Shown piece after piece: positions 34,095-44,801 of a stretch of DNA of 64,000 nt. A model generated the notes under the pieces. The model saw only the letters and a program-made list of their open reading frames with translations, searched no databases and was not told the DNA's origin. The position numbers and the translations under genes were made by a program. The first letter of the stretch is position 1; every line of letters begins with the position of its first letter. Origin of the DNA: Perkinsus olseni (taxonomy: Eukaryota; Perkinsozoa; Perkinsida; Perkinsidae); the NCBI GenBank assembly GCA_013115135.1, contig JABANP010000003.1:1-64000 (forward strand). The letters are read 5' to 3'.

Positions 34095-35551
34095 CTAGTG
34101 TGTTTCTCGCCGTGACGGGGAAGCTGTTACAAAATGAGTACGCTTTTTCATCCACTGGATGTCAGGGGGTCTAGGATAGTCGTAAATTAGCGTATGGTTG
34201 GTGAGCCAGTGGAATATAGGGAGCACGCTGGCCCCAGCGGACGACGGAGGCTCCTGTCCGAGGAACTTAGCAGCCGATCTTCCAAACGCCTGGATCTGCT
34301 CTATGCACTGACGGTGCAACACATCTTCTTTGGGGCTCTTGGTCGAAGGTCGTCGGATTATCTTCGATTCCGACATCAATTTTCGGAATCTTGACATATG
34401 AAACTCGGGTGAGAGTGACCTGATATGCGGAACTGCATGGAGGACACTGGACTCCCTCGGATAAGGCTCATACACTACGGGCGTGTTTCGCCCATGTTAG
34501 AATTACGTTGAACGAATGTCTGCACTGAGCAAGCCGATTTCAAAACCGTCAGCTGAATCCAGCATAGTCATGAAGATCCGATAAGTTCCTAGAGGTACCT
34601 TCAAAGACGGTGTGAATGAAGCAGTGATCGGCCCGGCCGATTCGGCCGAAAAAGGATCGATACACCTACACGACCGTGAAGGGTCTGTATCGCAGAAGTA
34701 TTTGCCGAGGCTTCCAGCAAAGTCTTAAATGTACATGAATGTTTCTCTTCCCTTCGAATCTCGTATCGGTCGAAGGTGAGCTCTCTCATCGCATTAAGCA
34801 TGTGAGCTTTCAACGGGAGTACTCCTTGATTCACTCGTGGACGCATCTCGAGCATTTCCGGGCTCCACTCAGTGCTCTCTAGGACCTCCTTGTCAACGAT
34901 TATGCGGTAAATGCTGTAACATGAACGCCTGGGAACGGAAATTGTAGAAGGTAAAGCCGTTCTCTCTCTACCCGGTGTATATGAGTTCCGCCACATCAGT
35001 CAGCTTCTTGAGCCCTTCGTCTACCCCAACGACATCGAAGCCAAGCCACATCTGAGGTTGCATTAGGAATGTAGCTTTGAACCGATTCAATGAAACTCTT
35101 GGCTAATCACGAGGATGTGCATGCGCTCAGAGATCCGGCCGCTAAGTTAACGAATGCAGCGACTCACTGTCATTGCGACACTATCTGATTTTCTGTTGAT
35201 GCGCGCGCGGTCCCGCTGCAGTGCCTGAGAGTCACGGGACTCCGAGAGCATCCGATTGGCTCAATTGCTGTGAGAGCTTCCCGCTGACCATAAACTCCAT
35301 TTCCTCCAACATGAGTCCTGACCGCTTCTGAAAGAAGCCAATAACCTTGGCAATTAAGTTTCAGACCGAAGTGTTATGGCAATGAGTATGAGACTCACCT
35401 TCCCCCCTTGGGATTCCCTCAGTTCGCGGAAACTCGTGAACCCTACTTCTCCCGTTAGTTTTTCTCGGCCTCTTGAACGGGCTCTGGCCCACGTAGGGAG
35501 ACAGAAGATCAGGAAGACCACCTCGCTCAGGGAGCGGCGAAGAACGGACAT
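34095..35551 (-). CDS. Secreted family member 3 of unit 1
   Basis: The signal-peptide exon starts at 35551 ('MSVLRRSLSEVVFLIF') and ends with GGK before a GTGAGT donor (about 35399). Exon 2 is KRSGLMLEEMEFM (about 35321), ending at a GTCAGC donor. Exon 3 is 'MWLGFDVVGVDEGLKKLTDV' (about 35053). Exon 4 is 'YRIIVDKEVLESTEWSPEML' (about 34925), with one conserved Cys in 'KHSCTFKTLLEA'. The 'VPLGTYRIFMTMLDSADGFE' part lies near 34590-34520 and the C-terminal exon ends at 34095. A small palindromic insertion near 34634-34648 shifts the frame between exon 4 and the 'ADGFE' part compared with its unit 2 partner. So it is either slightly broken or spliced around that point. Confidence 0.6.
34634..34648. 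repeat. Short palindromic insertion in member 3
   Basis: CGGCCGA-T-TCGGCCG stands where the unit 2 partner has only one TGGCCGAAAAG (about 45367). It accounts for the frame difference between the two copies. Confidence 0.8.
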
Positions 35552-36210
35552 TATCAGACAGTTTTTCGGCAGTAGAGCCGTTCGACCTGCGCTCCTCATT
35601 TGAGTCCCACGAGGATGCCCGATGAAACATCTCCTGCTATTCGTTCTATGAGGACGTGTCCGGCTCGCTCGCGAAGCCGAAACTCATGCTTTCATCTCGA
35701 GTCGGTATGAGTATCGGCGGAGCTGCTTCGAGCGGAATCAAGCCGAGGTGTCTGCAGGCGAGCGAAACCCCGAGAATGCCGGAAGCATGGAAATCTTCCC
35801 TCGAGTTCACGCAATCCGTTGGGGCTCTCCCTACGAGAGAGATCCCTATCTCCCTTCATTATAGCCCAATCGAAGAGCGTTCCCAGCGAGGTCCCGATCT
35901 CGCCAAAATCTCCAGCTCCTCATGGCGATGCTTAGCGTTCATAGATTTCTTCAAGAGCCCGCAGCGAGGTGTGAAACAAAGCCCCGCGTACTCAGTAATC
36001 TATCGCCCCACTGTCATCCGGCGCAATCTCGCTTCACCACTGAATTCGTTTATGCATCAGATCGATTCCCTGTGTTCATACCATCACTCTTCAATCTCGA
36101 CAACTCAAACGACAACTCATTTTCCGCTGCTCCAACTTGTGGGCCATAACATCGATACTCCAACCGCGAAGATACATGTTTGCGAGGAAATAACGGGTTA
36201 TTCACACATA

Positions 36211-37814
36211 TCACACTTGTGCGAGTTCTATCGCGATGTAGCTGAAATCGTTTTCTTGCACCTCGCCCAATTCAGCAGGGATTTCATAAGTGAGCGAGTG
36301 ATTGGTGACCCAGCGAAAGATGGAAAGCGCACTCTCCTCTGTCGAGGACGGACGCTTCTGGCCGAGAAGCTTCGAAGCTGACTTGCCGAATGCATCGATT
36401 TGGTCCTTGCATTGGTCGCGCAAATCGTCGGTATAGGGACTCTTGGTTGACCTGCGGCGAATCGTCTTTGATTCGGCTACCATCGAACGGTATCTCGACA
36501 TTTCGAACTGAGGACTGAGTGACCTGACCAAGCAACTGCGATCGACAGTCAACTCGGCAGTAGCAAGTTGAAACGGTCGAGCTCTTGCGAGCCCTACGAC
36601 AGCCCTCCTTTCATTCTAACTATTTGCAGGTTTGACAAGATAGTAGCACGTAACGTCCGGTTGCGGTTGGATCACTTCGAATGAATTGTCGCAGTGAGCA
36701 GGACGATCTCGAACCCATCGGCCGGGTCAGTCAACGTAAGGGTGATGCGGAAAGTGCCCAAGGTAACCTGAAGACGGGCTTCGTGGAGGGCAGTCAACTA
36801 TCGCGAGTTCCATCGTTAGTACGATGATTCCTGCAAATCATTCCTGCGTAAAGTTCCGACTCGGAACTTCCATTTCGGAAGCATCGCAACAAGAGCTCCG
36901 GGAGATTTTTTGGCGCTTGTGCGCTTACCGATCTATGCTTCTTCCCTTGGACACCAGCACCAATGACCTCAGTCTTCGATTTACACACGTGCCTCTGTCT
37001 CATCCGATCGTTAAATGCTTTGACAATGGAGTCCCTTAACAGCCAAAACGAGCGCTTCCTGAGCGAGAGTACGCCCCGTCTCCGGGGCGGACTCTCCTGT
37101 ATCATATCCGGGTTCCACCTGGCCCTTTCCATAGCTTCCGCGTCGACGTTCATGCGAAATATACTATAAGGCGAGTTCCTGGTACATAGTTAACGCAGTG
37201 CTCTCGTGCCACGCAGGCATAGAAACCTACCCGCGATAGTGTAGTTCCGCAAAATCAGTCAACTTCCTCTGCCCTGCGGCTGCCCCCGTGACATCGAATC
37301 CGAGCCTCACCTGAAGACTTCAGGCTGAAGTCGCGCCCAAGCTACAGCGAACAGCGAAGTTCTATAGGAAGTAAGCCTCGTTATTTAAAGTGCTATGCTG
37401 AATAACTAAGGTTAGTGCACACCTGTAGATCCCTGCCGCTATCTGCTCTTCCGAAGCCGAGCACCGTGGCGCGCTGCAGAGCCTGAGAGTGGAACTTCAC
37501 CCCTTCCTAAGCCGGCCGCACGGCCGAAACTTGGAACCGAAGTAGAATCATTCTACTGACCATGAGTTCTTTTCCCTCGGGAATCAGTTGTGGCCGCTCC
37601 TGAGAGCGGTTAATCCCAACAGAGTTTCGTTGGAGTGTTGAAGTTCAACAGTTGAACTCACCTTCCCCTCTCGGGATTCTCTCGGTTCGCTGTAACTCAT
37701 GAACTCCCTATCTTCCGTCAAGACCTCTCGGTCTCTCGATGAGGCTCGCGTCGAGTAGAGGTACAACCAGACGCGGAGCAAAGCATTAAGGAGGTAATGG
37801 GTTGGGGGCGCCAT
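36211..37814 (-). CDS. Secreted family member 4 of unit 1
   Basis: Six exons can be laid out with consistent phase. Exon 1 starts at 37814 ('MAPPTHYLLNALLRVWLYLY', signal peptide) and ends 'EPRESREGK' at a GTGAGT donor. Exon 2 is a short linker ending CTCATG before GTCAGT (about 37568). Exon 3 is 'VRLGFDVTGAAAGQRKLTDF' (about 37310-37235). Exon 4 starts 'YSIFRMNVDAEAMERARWNP' (about 37175). Exon 5 is 'VTLGTFRITLTLTDPADGFE' (about 36770-36680). The C-terminal exon is 'SLSPQFEMSRYRSMVAESK', ending at 36211. No in-frame stop was seen in the assembled exons. Predicted to be a secreted or endomembrane protein; function unknown. Confidence 0.7.
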
Positions 37815-38007
37815 TATGCTGCATGCTTCCCACGTGATAATTAAAACGAGGTCCGTATGCTCTTACCCGCGGAGATACCTTAGAACCCTGCGCCCGAGCA
37901 CCTAGGCGAAACCTCCGGTAGTTCAAAAGAGTGCTTGATGCGATTCCAACGTAGGACACTACTCTTGATCGCGTGATCCACTAGTGGCTTCCGGGGGGGG
38001 CCCAGCC

Positions 38008-38797
38008 AGGGGTAGGTATGCGGATCCTGATCCACGGATCTGCGCGATGATCCGGGAGCACGATTGATCCGGCTCCATGAACCAGATCACACCAAAATCC
38101 GAAAAGTCTGATCCAGATCCCGCAATGACGATTCTGATCTCAGAAGATCCGGGTCCCATTCTCACCGTGCCACGGTGGGAATGTTCACGGTGACCGTGGG
38201 CAATTTCAAATATCGTCCAAAGAGCTAGGGGGATCAAGGATCAGATCAACTCGAGGGTACCGCTAAGGAATGCCGCCGCAACAGGATCGGGCCTCTATAG
38301 CACGTTACAAAAGAGTGATTCTGTGCGTGAGACGATTCTCGGATCATGGCGTCGTACCTTTGGATGATCCGGATCACCTACCTTGATCCTGTCGAACATA
38401 TGACCTAAGCTGCGGCAGCTTAGCTGCCGAGCTGTTTATCCCGGCCCCGCTTGATACGCGACGAATGACCCAAGAGAGCCGGAGTCGCATCGCTTGGCCC
38501 AACCGTGCCAAATTCTAAGGACAACGTGCTCCGATCCGTAGGACGGTCCTACTAGGACCTGATCCGTCGACTTCCTCAGCTGAGTCATAAACAAGTATTC
38601 TGATCCTCAAATATGAGATCCACGTGCGATCTGATCCATGGATGGTGATTCGTATCCGTGAATCACCTACTGGATCGTGATAAACGGTACTTGAGACAAA
38701 AGTCAGGAAAATAGTGGGAAGAATCAGGACCTGATCCATCCGCCTGAATTTTTTCTCAAGATCAGCCATGGATCAGGATCCGCATACCTACCCAGGT
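38008..38797. mobile_element. MITE-like element with terminal inverted repeats
   Basis: About 790 bases are bounded by inverted repeats: GGGTAGGTATGCGGATCCTG at about 38010-38030 and its reverse complement at about 38773-38794, extending to about 27 bases with one mismatch. The inside is full of GATCC/GGATC motifs in both orientations and has no coding capacity. The spacer between the divergent family genes is about 1,240 bases here but about 600 in unit 2, consistent with insertion in unit 1. A clean target-site duplication was not found, so the exact ends are uncertain. Confidence 0.65.
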
Positions 38798-39050
38798 CTT
38801 CGGGTGGGCGGGGAATCGAGCGGGGAGTTCCGGTCTCACGCTGAGTCCTCTCGCTCGCCTTCGAGCAACCGAGCATGATTCCACCCGTATTCAAGGAGAC
38901 GGCAACCGATTCGATGACGGGCGACAGGGTGTCCAAGTTTAGTTGACCAAGCGAATCCTATTATCACGAGCGACTGCCACAGGAGTGCCCTTGTATGAAT
39001 CCCGGGAAAGTTCTGAATTGACCGAGTTACTTTACTCCAAACCATAGAGT

Positions 39051-40658
39051 ATGATCTTGCCCTTCCCTAGCCGCGCCTCAAACGCTGTGATCATTCTCCT
39101 CTCCTATTGCCTAGCCCCAACCCAGGCCACTCGAGATGGCCTCGAGACACCAACCCTAGACCGAGAATTCATGACTTTCAATGAATTCAGGGACTGCTCG
39201 GATGAAAAGGTGAGGGCAATTTTGATGCGGATCAGCGATGCCGGCCTTGGCTGCTTTCAGGAGCAGTCACAGTTGAAACCACAGGAAACGGAACTGATGG
39301 TCAGTACACAGCTACAACGGAGCTTCCACTCGTGTAGCTGGCTGGCTCGTCAGCTCGTACACGCCCTCTTAGGTTCTGCGGCGTTGCAGTACGCATGTTG
39401 TTGGGAAACTAGATAATGGTGCCCACGCCGAAGTGAGTACCTGCGCCTTCCGTCGAGTCTACGCAGCGGAACGCAGAGTGCTCGCAAGCAGTCAACCAAG
39501 ATCGAACTTTAGATGTGGTTTGGATTCGATGTCGTGGACACAGACAAGGGGCGCGGGAAGTTGACCGACATGACGGACTTTATCCGCCCAAGGTGAATGG
39601 TTATCAAGGACGCCACTTGCAGTTACAGCGATGAATCATCGCTGTAACTGCAAGTGGCCGATGATCATTCGAATTCCAGGCTCTCGCCTTACAGTACCGT
39701 TCATATTATTGTTAACAGAGAGATGATGGCAAGCACGGAATGGAACCCGAAAACGAAGTGAGGAAGGAGGCACACGAAGGACAGAGCGGCTGCTTGCGTT
39801 TCTTTAAGGGCGAAAGTTTCGGATCCTCAGGAAACTGGACTTTGATAAGAAGACCTTCCTCAGAAACAAGTGGCATACATGTAAATGGAAGACGGAAGTA
39901 GCTGCTAGGCATCAGGAAGATATCTGGGAAGTGGTACGACCTCGGAAAAGTTCTACTGTATGATAGTTCCGCGAGCTACCTATGACGATTCTTGTACAAC
40001 CACACAATCAGATACCAGTGGCGACTTTCCAGCTCACTCTAGACATGATAGATTCGACTCTTGGACTCGAAATCAGCATGCTCACTGCGGAGGTTTATTA
40101 TAAGTAATCGCTCTACCGCGCTTATGATATCCTATCTTGTCCGACTGTAACTCGCGGATATACAGGGAGGCCTAGAAGGTGTTGAGTAAAATGATTTCGC
40201 ACCTTTGATCCATCCGAGCTCACATTCTGGGTGCAAAAATGGTTCGTAGCAGCGCCACTGAGGGTTAAGGTCGATGTGCCGTACACCTTCCGAGCCTCCT
40301 GGAAATCGCCGCTCTCGTTGCCATTCTGGCTCCGAAGTAAGTCTTGGTTTTCAGATCATTCACTCCCCAATTCGACATGTCTAGATTCCGGAAGATGGTA
40401 GCCGCATCAAAGAAGTTTCCTCGCACCTCCACCAGGAGACCCAGCAAGAGCGACTTGGAATACCTTTGCATAGAGCAAATCATGGCTTTCGGGAAATCAG
40501 CTGCGAGTTTCCTCCAACAGGGGCCTCCTTCGTCCCCTGAGGAGAGCGTGTTCCCCATCTTCAACTGGGTCGCTAACAAATCGGTGGTTTATCCCAAAGT
40601 GTCCGACAAGAGATGGACGAAAGAGGTCAACGGTTACATTCAAATAGACATCGCGTAA
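39051..40658 (+). pseudogene. Secreted family member 5 of unit 1 (plus strand)
   Basis: Opposite orientation to its neighbours. Exon 1 starts at 39051 ('MILPFPSRASNAVIILLSYC', signal peptide) and stops at 'SDEK' before GTGAGG (39208). Exon 2 is EQSQLKPQETELM (about 39259) before GTCAGT. Exon 3 is 'MWFGFDVVDTDKGRGKLTDM' (about 39513). Exon 4 starts 'IIVNREMMASTEWNPKTK' (about 39710) and then meets TGA; the later part, 'NKWHTCKWKTEVAARHQEDI', is in another frame. Exon 5 is 'VPVATFQLTLDMIDSTLGLE' (about 40011). The C-terminal exon runs to 40658 ('SFTPQFDMSRFRKMVAASK'). An additional intron in exon 4 is possible, as its unit 2 partner shows the same frame change; otherwise it is broken. Confidence 0.55.
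39612..39658. repeat. 23-base-arm hairpin palindrome, unit 1 only
   Basis: A 23-base arm (39612-39634, starting GCCACTTGCAGTTACAGCGA) is followed after one base by its exact reverse complement (39636-39658). It lies in the intron between exons 3 and 4 of member 5. Unit 2 has a single, diverged GCATTTGCAGGAACACTGAT at about 49701 with no second arm. Confidence 0.95.
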
Positions 40659-40807
40659 GTGAAAAACATCCTTTGATTGTGTTGGCTGCCTATGAATAAA
40701 TCCTGATGTGCCCCAAGTTAAGGCTTCCGTTTTGAGTTTTCTAGTTCGCAGGGAGATCAGACAAATTCGCATTCGTGGCCGCAGTGCTACTCTCCTCACG
40801 TAACTCA

Positions 40808-41589
40808 AAAGTGTCTATCACTCGTGAGCATCTCGTTTCCGTTTGGCGAAGCGATCTGCCCCGCCTACCACCCGGTGCCTTCCTCAACCTCCTTGTCAAC
40901 CGTCATGCGGAAGAAGCTGTAGGGAGAACCCCTGAAATGAATAGGATCTCCGTACTATTTCAGCGTGATTTTTCCCTATGGTGTTACTTAGTGTGATTGA
41001 GTTCTCGTACATCAGTCAACTTCTGAAGCCCTTCACCGAAAACATCGTACCCAAGCCACACCTGAAGGTACATCCCCAGCTCCAGTTAAGGGCGGACCAG
41101 CTCAATTGGGCTCCCAATCGCCCTGATTTCACGCGCCACGGCCGCTCATGCCCAACGTTGAGGCGACTCACCTTGGGGTAGCCACCAGCGTCCGACTTCC
41201 CGGGGATGAGTATGTCCTCGCGCTTGAGAGCCTGAAAAACACTACTCGATTCCCCGTTCAACTCCGACTCATGACTCATCGAGTTGTGACAGGTTTCACC
41301 GACCATAAGTTCTCTTTGCTCCGGCTCAAACTTCGAACGTGATTTCCTTCTCTGAAAGCAGCCAAAACGATGAGGGCGTGATTATTTTATCGTACCGCCA
41401 TCTCACCAATATCGCCAGAATGCCGCTCTCCTTTGCGTCTGAGGGTTCCCTCGGCTCCGTGTGGTTCATGAAACCTCTATCTCCCGTCAAACTCTCGGGG
41501 ACTCTGGAAGCAGCTTCAATCAGATGAAGTTGCCACCAGACGAGAAGGAAGACAGCGTTGAAGAGCCGGCGAGGGATGGACATCATCAT
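40808..41589 (-). pseudogene. Secreted family member 1 of unit 2, truncated at the duplication junction
   Basis: Near-identical to the first gene of unit 1 from exon 1 (41589, 'MMMSIPRRLFNAVFLLVWW') through the 'VWLGYDV' exon and the first part of the 'VDKEV' exon. It carries the same TAG after EEGTGW. At 40808 the homology stops: the rest of exon 4, the 'DPADGFEI' exon and the C-terminal exon are missing because the duplication breakpoint falls here. The exon 1 donor is also GA, as in the other copy. It cannot make a full-length protein. Confidence 0.85.
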
Positions 41590-42652
41590 GCTGCACGGCT
41601 CGGACGTGAGGTTACCACACTGAGGTAGGCGAGGTCAGACCTTCCCCTTGCATCGGAGCTTTCGATGCAAGGGGAAGCCCTTCGTTTAGCTCCTCGCTCA
41701 GGGTTGAGGAAGTCTCTACACACAGTGCATTCTGTGCAAACTGTGTGTTCCACGCGGAGTAGATTGTTTGTGAGTCGGAAGTTGTGACCTGTCTGCCACG
41801 AGCGAAATAGTGGCGACCTACCGCTGTGAAAGCTTTGAGCTCGGCCAGGCGTCCGGGAAGTGACAGCCGCCTCGATTCGAGCGAGCGGGCTCATTCTGGC
41901 GTGTTTCGGAGAAAGCCGGAATTCCTCGGTGATCGAGCCGCGGCCGCTCAGCGAACCATTCCTGGTTCCGGGAGACTCCCGGCGGGAGCGTTGACCATAA
42001 GCAGCCTGTTTAAAGCAGGAGGTATTCTATCATATACCGCAGGATGGGGTCTCGGAGAAAGCCTCGTCTTCCTGAGGCCCTCGCCTCCTCTCGTAACGTT
42101 GAATACAAGGCAAGCTCGACGTCGAGTCCCAGTTACGGTGGATGCGACTTGAGCGATCGCAGCGATGGAACGTTCCGATTTCGCGAGCTGACTTCATGTG
42201 AGCGTGGCGCGGCCACTTACATATAGCAACCATCGTCGAAGTTTCTACAGACCAGCATGCTTCCATGCTCAAAGGCCTGAACACACGTCGCTCCGAATCG
42301 CGGACTCTACTCGAATTTGCGGTCAGTGATGGAGGGCAGCGCTCACACCTTAGCCAGCTATTCGGCGGGGTGTTGTTTCTATGCGAGACCAAGGCTTCTA
42401 TTGCCTTGCGATGCCGGAACCGCAGTTGTCGTCCTTCGCTTAATGCGCATACCACCGATGTTCCTTTTTGATGACAACAACCCACGAACGTACTCAAAAA
42501 CTCAATATGTCATCGCTGCCACAACAACAAATGCAGAACAGCAACAACAGCTTCTAAGCCGCATGGGTATTGAGAACCGGCAACTGCAACGAACTCTGCA
42601 CAGATCACATATGCCTCGCGTGAAGACAGCGCTTATTTCTGCGAGCTATCAA
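41590..42652. other. Spacer between array genes, second copy
   Basis: Counterpart of 30254-31306 with very few differences. The long minus-strand frame seen there is split here (41586-41894 and 42030-42497) by a short insertion near 42005-42040, so I treat the spacer as non-coding. Confidence 0.6.
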
Positions 42653-44174
42653 TCAGACCCTCTCTATTCCGACAAAACTCTCTTGCTCTTCTGTCCAGCT
42701 ACCGTTTGGGGGTCCAGGATATGCCAGACCAGTGGCCCAGTAGAATATTGGGAGCCCGCTCTCCTTCGCGGACGAGGGAAGCTCTCGTCCGAGGAGCTTC
42801 GCTGCTGACTTTCCAAGTGACTTGATCTGCTCAGTGCATTGATCTTTCAACGCACTCCTGCTGGGGCTCCTCGTTGTGAGGCGGCGAACCCCCTTTGCTT
42901 CCGATACCATTCTGCGGAATCGCGTCATGTCGAATGAGGGAGGGGGGGACCTGATGCAAGAGAAGAACAAAGTGGAGCGAAAAATCCTTCGGATCGCGCC
43001 TGATATGTGAGCTCTGCAACTTCAGATTGCTACACGCTTGAACGAACTCGTGCCAATCTGTCGTGCGTCCCATTCCTGGTGTTCTCACGCGGAATGGATC
43101 TCCGCACTGAGCAAACCGATTTTGAAGCCATCCGCCGGCTTGTCCATAAGGAGTGAGATCCAGAAAGTTGCCAACGGTACCTATGCAGGCTTTATGTCGG
43201 TAAGGAAATCGCGGCTTGAGCCCGTCGGATCCTGTATCAGTGACGCTCCCACCCTCGTACGATCTTTGTGAAAGTCCCTCTCAGCACAGCATTGACCATC
43301 GTCGTCCAGATGCATGAATGCTTGTTCTTCCTCCGAGCGTTGTACATATCGAAGACGAGGCTTCTAAAATCCCAGAACGGGTGCTTCTTCAGCGGAATCG
43401 TGCCATTCGTCGTGGACGGAGTAGTTTTCATTTTTTCCGGGTCCCATTCGGTGCTCTCCAGGACTCCCTCATCAACCACGATGCCGTAAGAGCTGTGCGA
43501 GGCGCTGGCACAAAATGATAGTCACAGTGTTCCAGCGTCATTCTAGCAGGGCTACAGTACTTAGTGCGGATGAAATCTGCCATATCAGTCAACGTCCTCA
43601 GCCCGGTGGTCTTCCCCCACTACGTCAAAGCCAAAGCGAACCTAAGGTTGCGTCTCAAGTCTGAGAAATCCGTTCGAGGTGAGTGCAAGAATGCTGCGGT
43701 TTGCTGAGTGGAAGTGGAACGCAATTCATCCAATGGCGTGGCAGCTACTTACTTCTCCGTTACCACCATCATCTAGTTCTCCAGAGATGATCTCACTGTC
43801 GCGTTGCACAACCTGAAAAAGCGTCACTCGACTGTCGGCATTGTGTCGAGTCTCGACACAACGCCGGCGATGTTGTGAGTGATTGTCTGATAGAATCAGT
43901 TGTTCAGAAATATCCCAGCTGACCAACAGTTCTCTCTCGTCCGGCGTCTGGTTCAGTGATTGCTCCTGAAGTCAGCGGAGGTCGAGTGCTATAGCAATAT
44001 CAGCGATTGCCTCACCTTCGACTCTACGAGCTCCCTCGGTTCGCTGTAACTCATGAATGCTCTATCTTGCCTCAGTCTATCTATGCCTCTCGAAGGTGCT
44101 CGGACTACAACCAGGAGGCACAAGACTGGGACAACTTTAGTGTTCAGGGGTCGGCGGAGAATGGGCATCATCAC
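42653..44174 (-). pseudogene. Secreted family member 2 of unit 2 (one-base shift in exon 3)
   Basis: Unlike its unit 1 twin it keeps the proper exon 1 donor ('EPRELVESK' then GTGAGG, start at 44174) and the short exon 2 (EQSLNQTPDERELL, about 43960, before GTCAGC). In exon 3 one extra base (about 43599) turns VGEDHGLRTLTD into a shifted frame with a stop. The 'VDEGVLESTEW' exon (about 43479), the 'DKPADGFK' exon (about 43190-43110) and the C-terminal exon ending at 42653 are intact. If the extra base is a sequencing error the gene is complete. As written it is frameshifted. Confidence 0.55.
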
Positions 44175-44801
44175 ACTGTAAGGTTCGGAGATGGGACATG
44201 GATTGGTCCGGCTTCTCCCTGGATCTTATGGGTTATACGTATAGGGCAACCCCGCATGTTATCCCTCATGCGCGCAGCGCTTGTGCCGTACAATCTCGGC
44301 ATGGCGAGCCACTGCCAATAACGGAAACGAGTGCTGACTATTTCAATTCGGGCGGCACCGTGGCTGAGACTGTCGCGTTAGTCGAAGGCGAGCGAGATCC
44401 TGTGAGTCGGATGCATAGAGGCTTCAGAGTGTACTCTTGCCTCCATTGCCCAGCTATCACAGGCAGTGACACGCTTCCGGTGTATATGGAACTTCGATGG
44501 CCGACAAGGGCAAGTCGCTATTGGGGTGATCAGAGTTCTCAGAATGCCAATGCGGCAGATGTACGCAGCCTCGTGACAACGAATGGGACCCATTCTCTAG
44601 ATTCCAGAAAGCAGAATGTGCTGCGGAAATCACGCGGAACTCAAACGCAGCTCCTCGAATGAGCCTCATTCCCACCGAGTACTACAGAATTGGCGCTGAC
44701 TCATTGACAACTTGGCTAACCAAACCGCCGCGCGAGCAACATCCGCGCTTGACTCAGCAAATTAAATCATGCACACTTCATTCGAGTCAGGAAGCTGAGT
44801 C

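Larger units (their letters stand above)
29492..40807. repeat. Tandem segmental duplication, unit 1 (about 11.3 kb)
   Basis: The sequence from about 29492 onwards (AAGTGTCTATCACT...) reappears from 40808 in the same orientation and order. Four minus-strand family genes and one plus-strand gene in unit 1 are each matched in unit 2. The left breakpoint lies inside the fourth exon of the first gene. The junction at 40808 follows a conserved CTCCTC...GTAACTCAA that also closes unit 2 near 50940. Identity is very high over 29.5-32.4 kb and falls towards the right end. Confidence 0.9.

Noticed and set aside
38008..38797. CRISPR-like or satellite array of GATCC repeats
   Set aside because: Spacing is irregular, motifs occur in both orientations and the block is bounded by inverted repeats, which fits a MITE-type element better.
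41016..41306. 96-codon minus-strand frame 'MVGETCHNSMSHESELNG...' in member 1 of unit 2
   Set aside because: It begins exactly at the conserved exon 2 donor (ATG then GTCGGT), so it is read-through into the intron.
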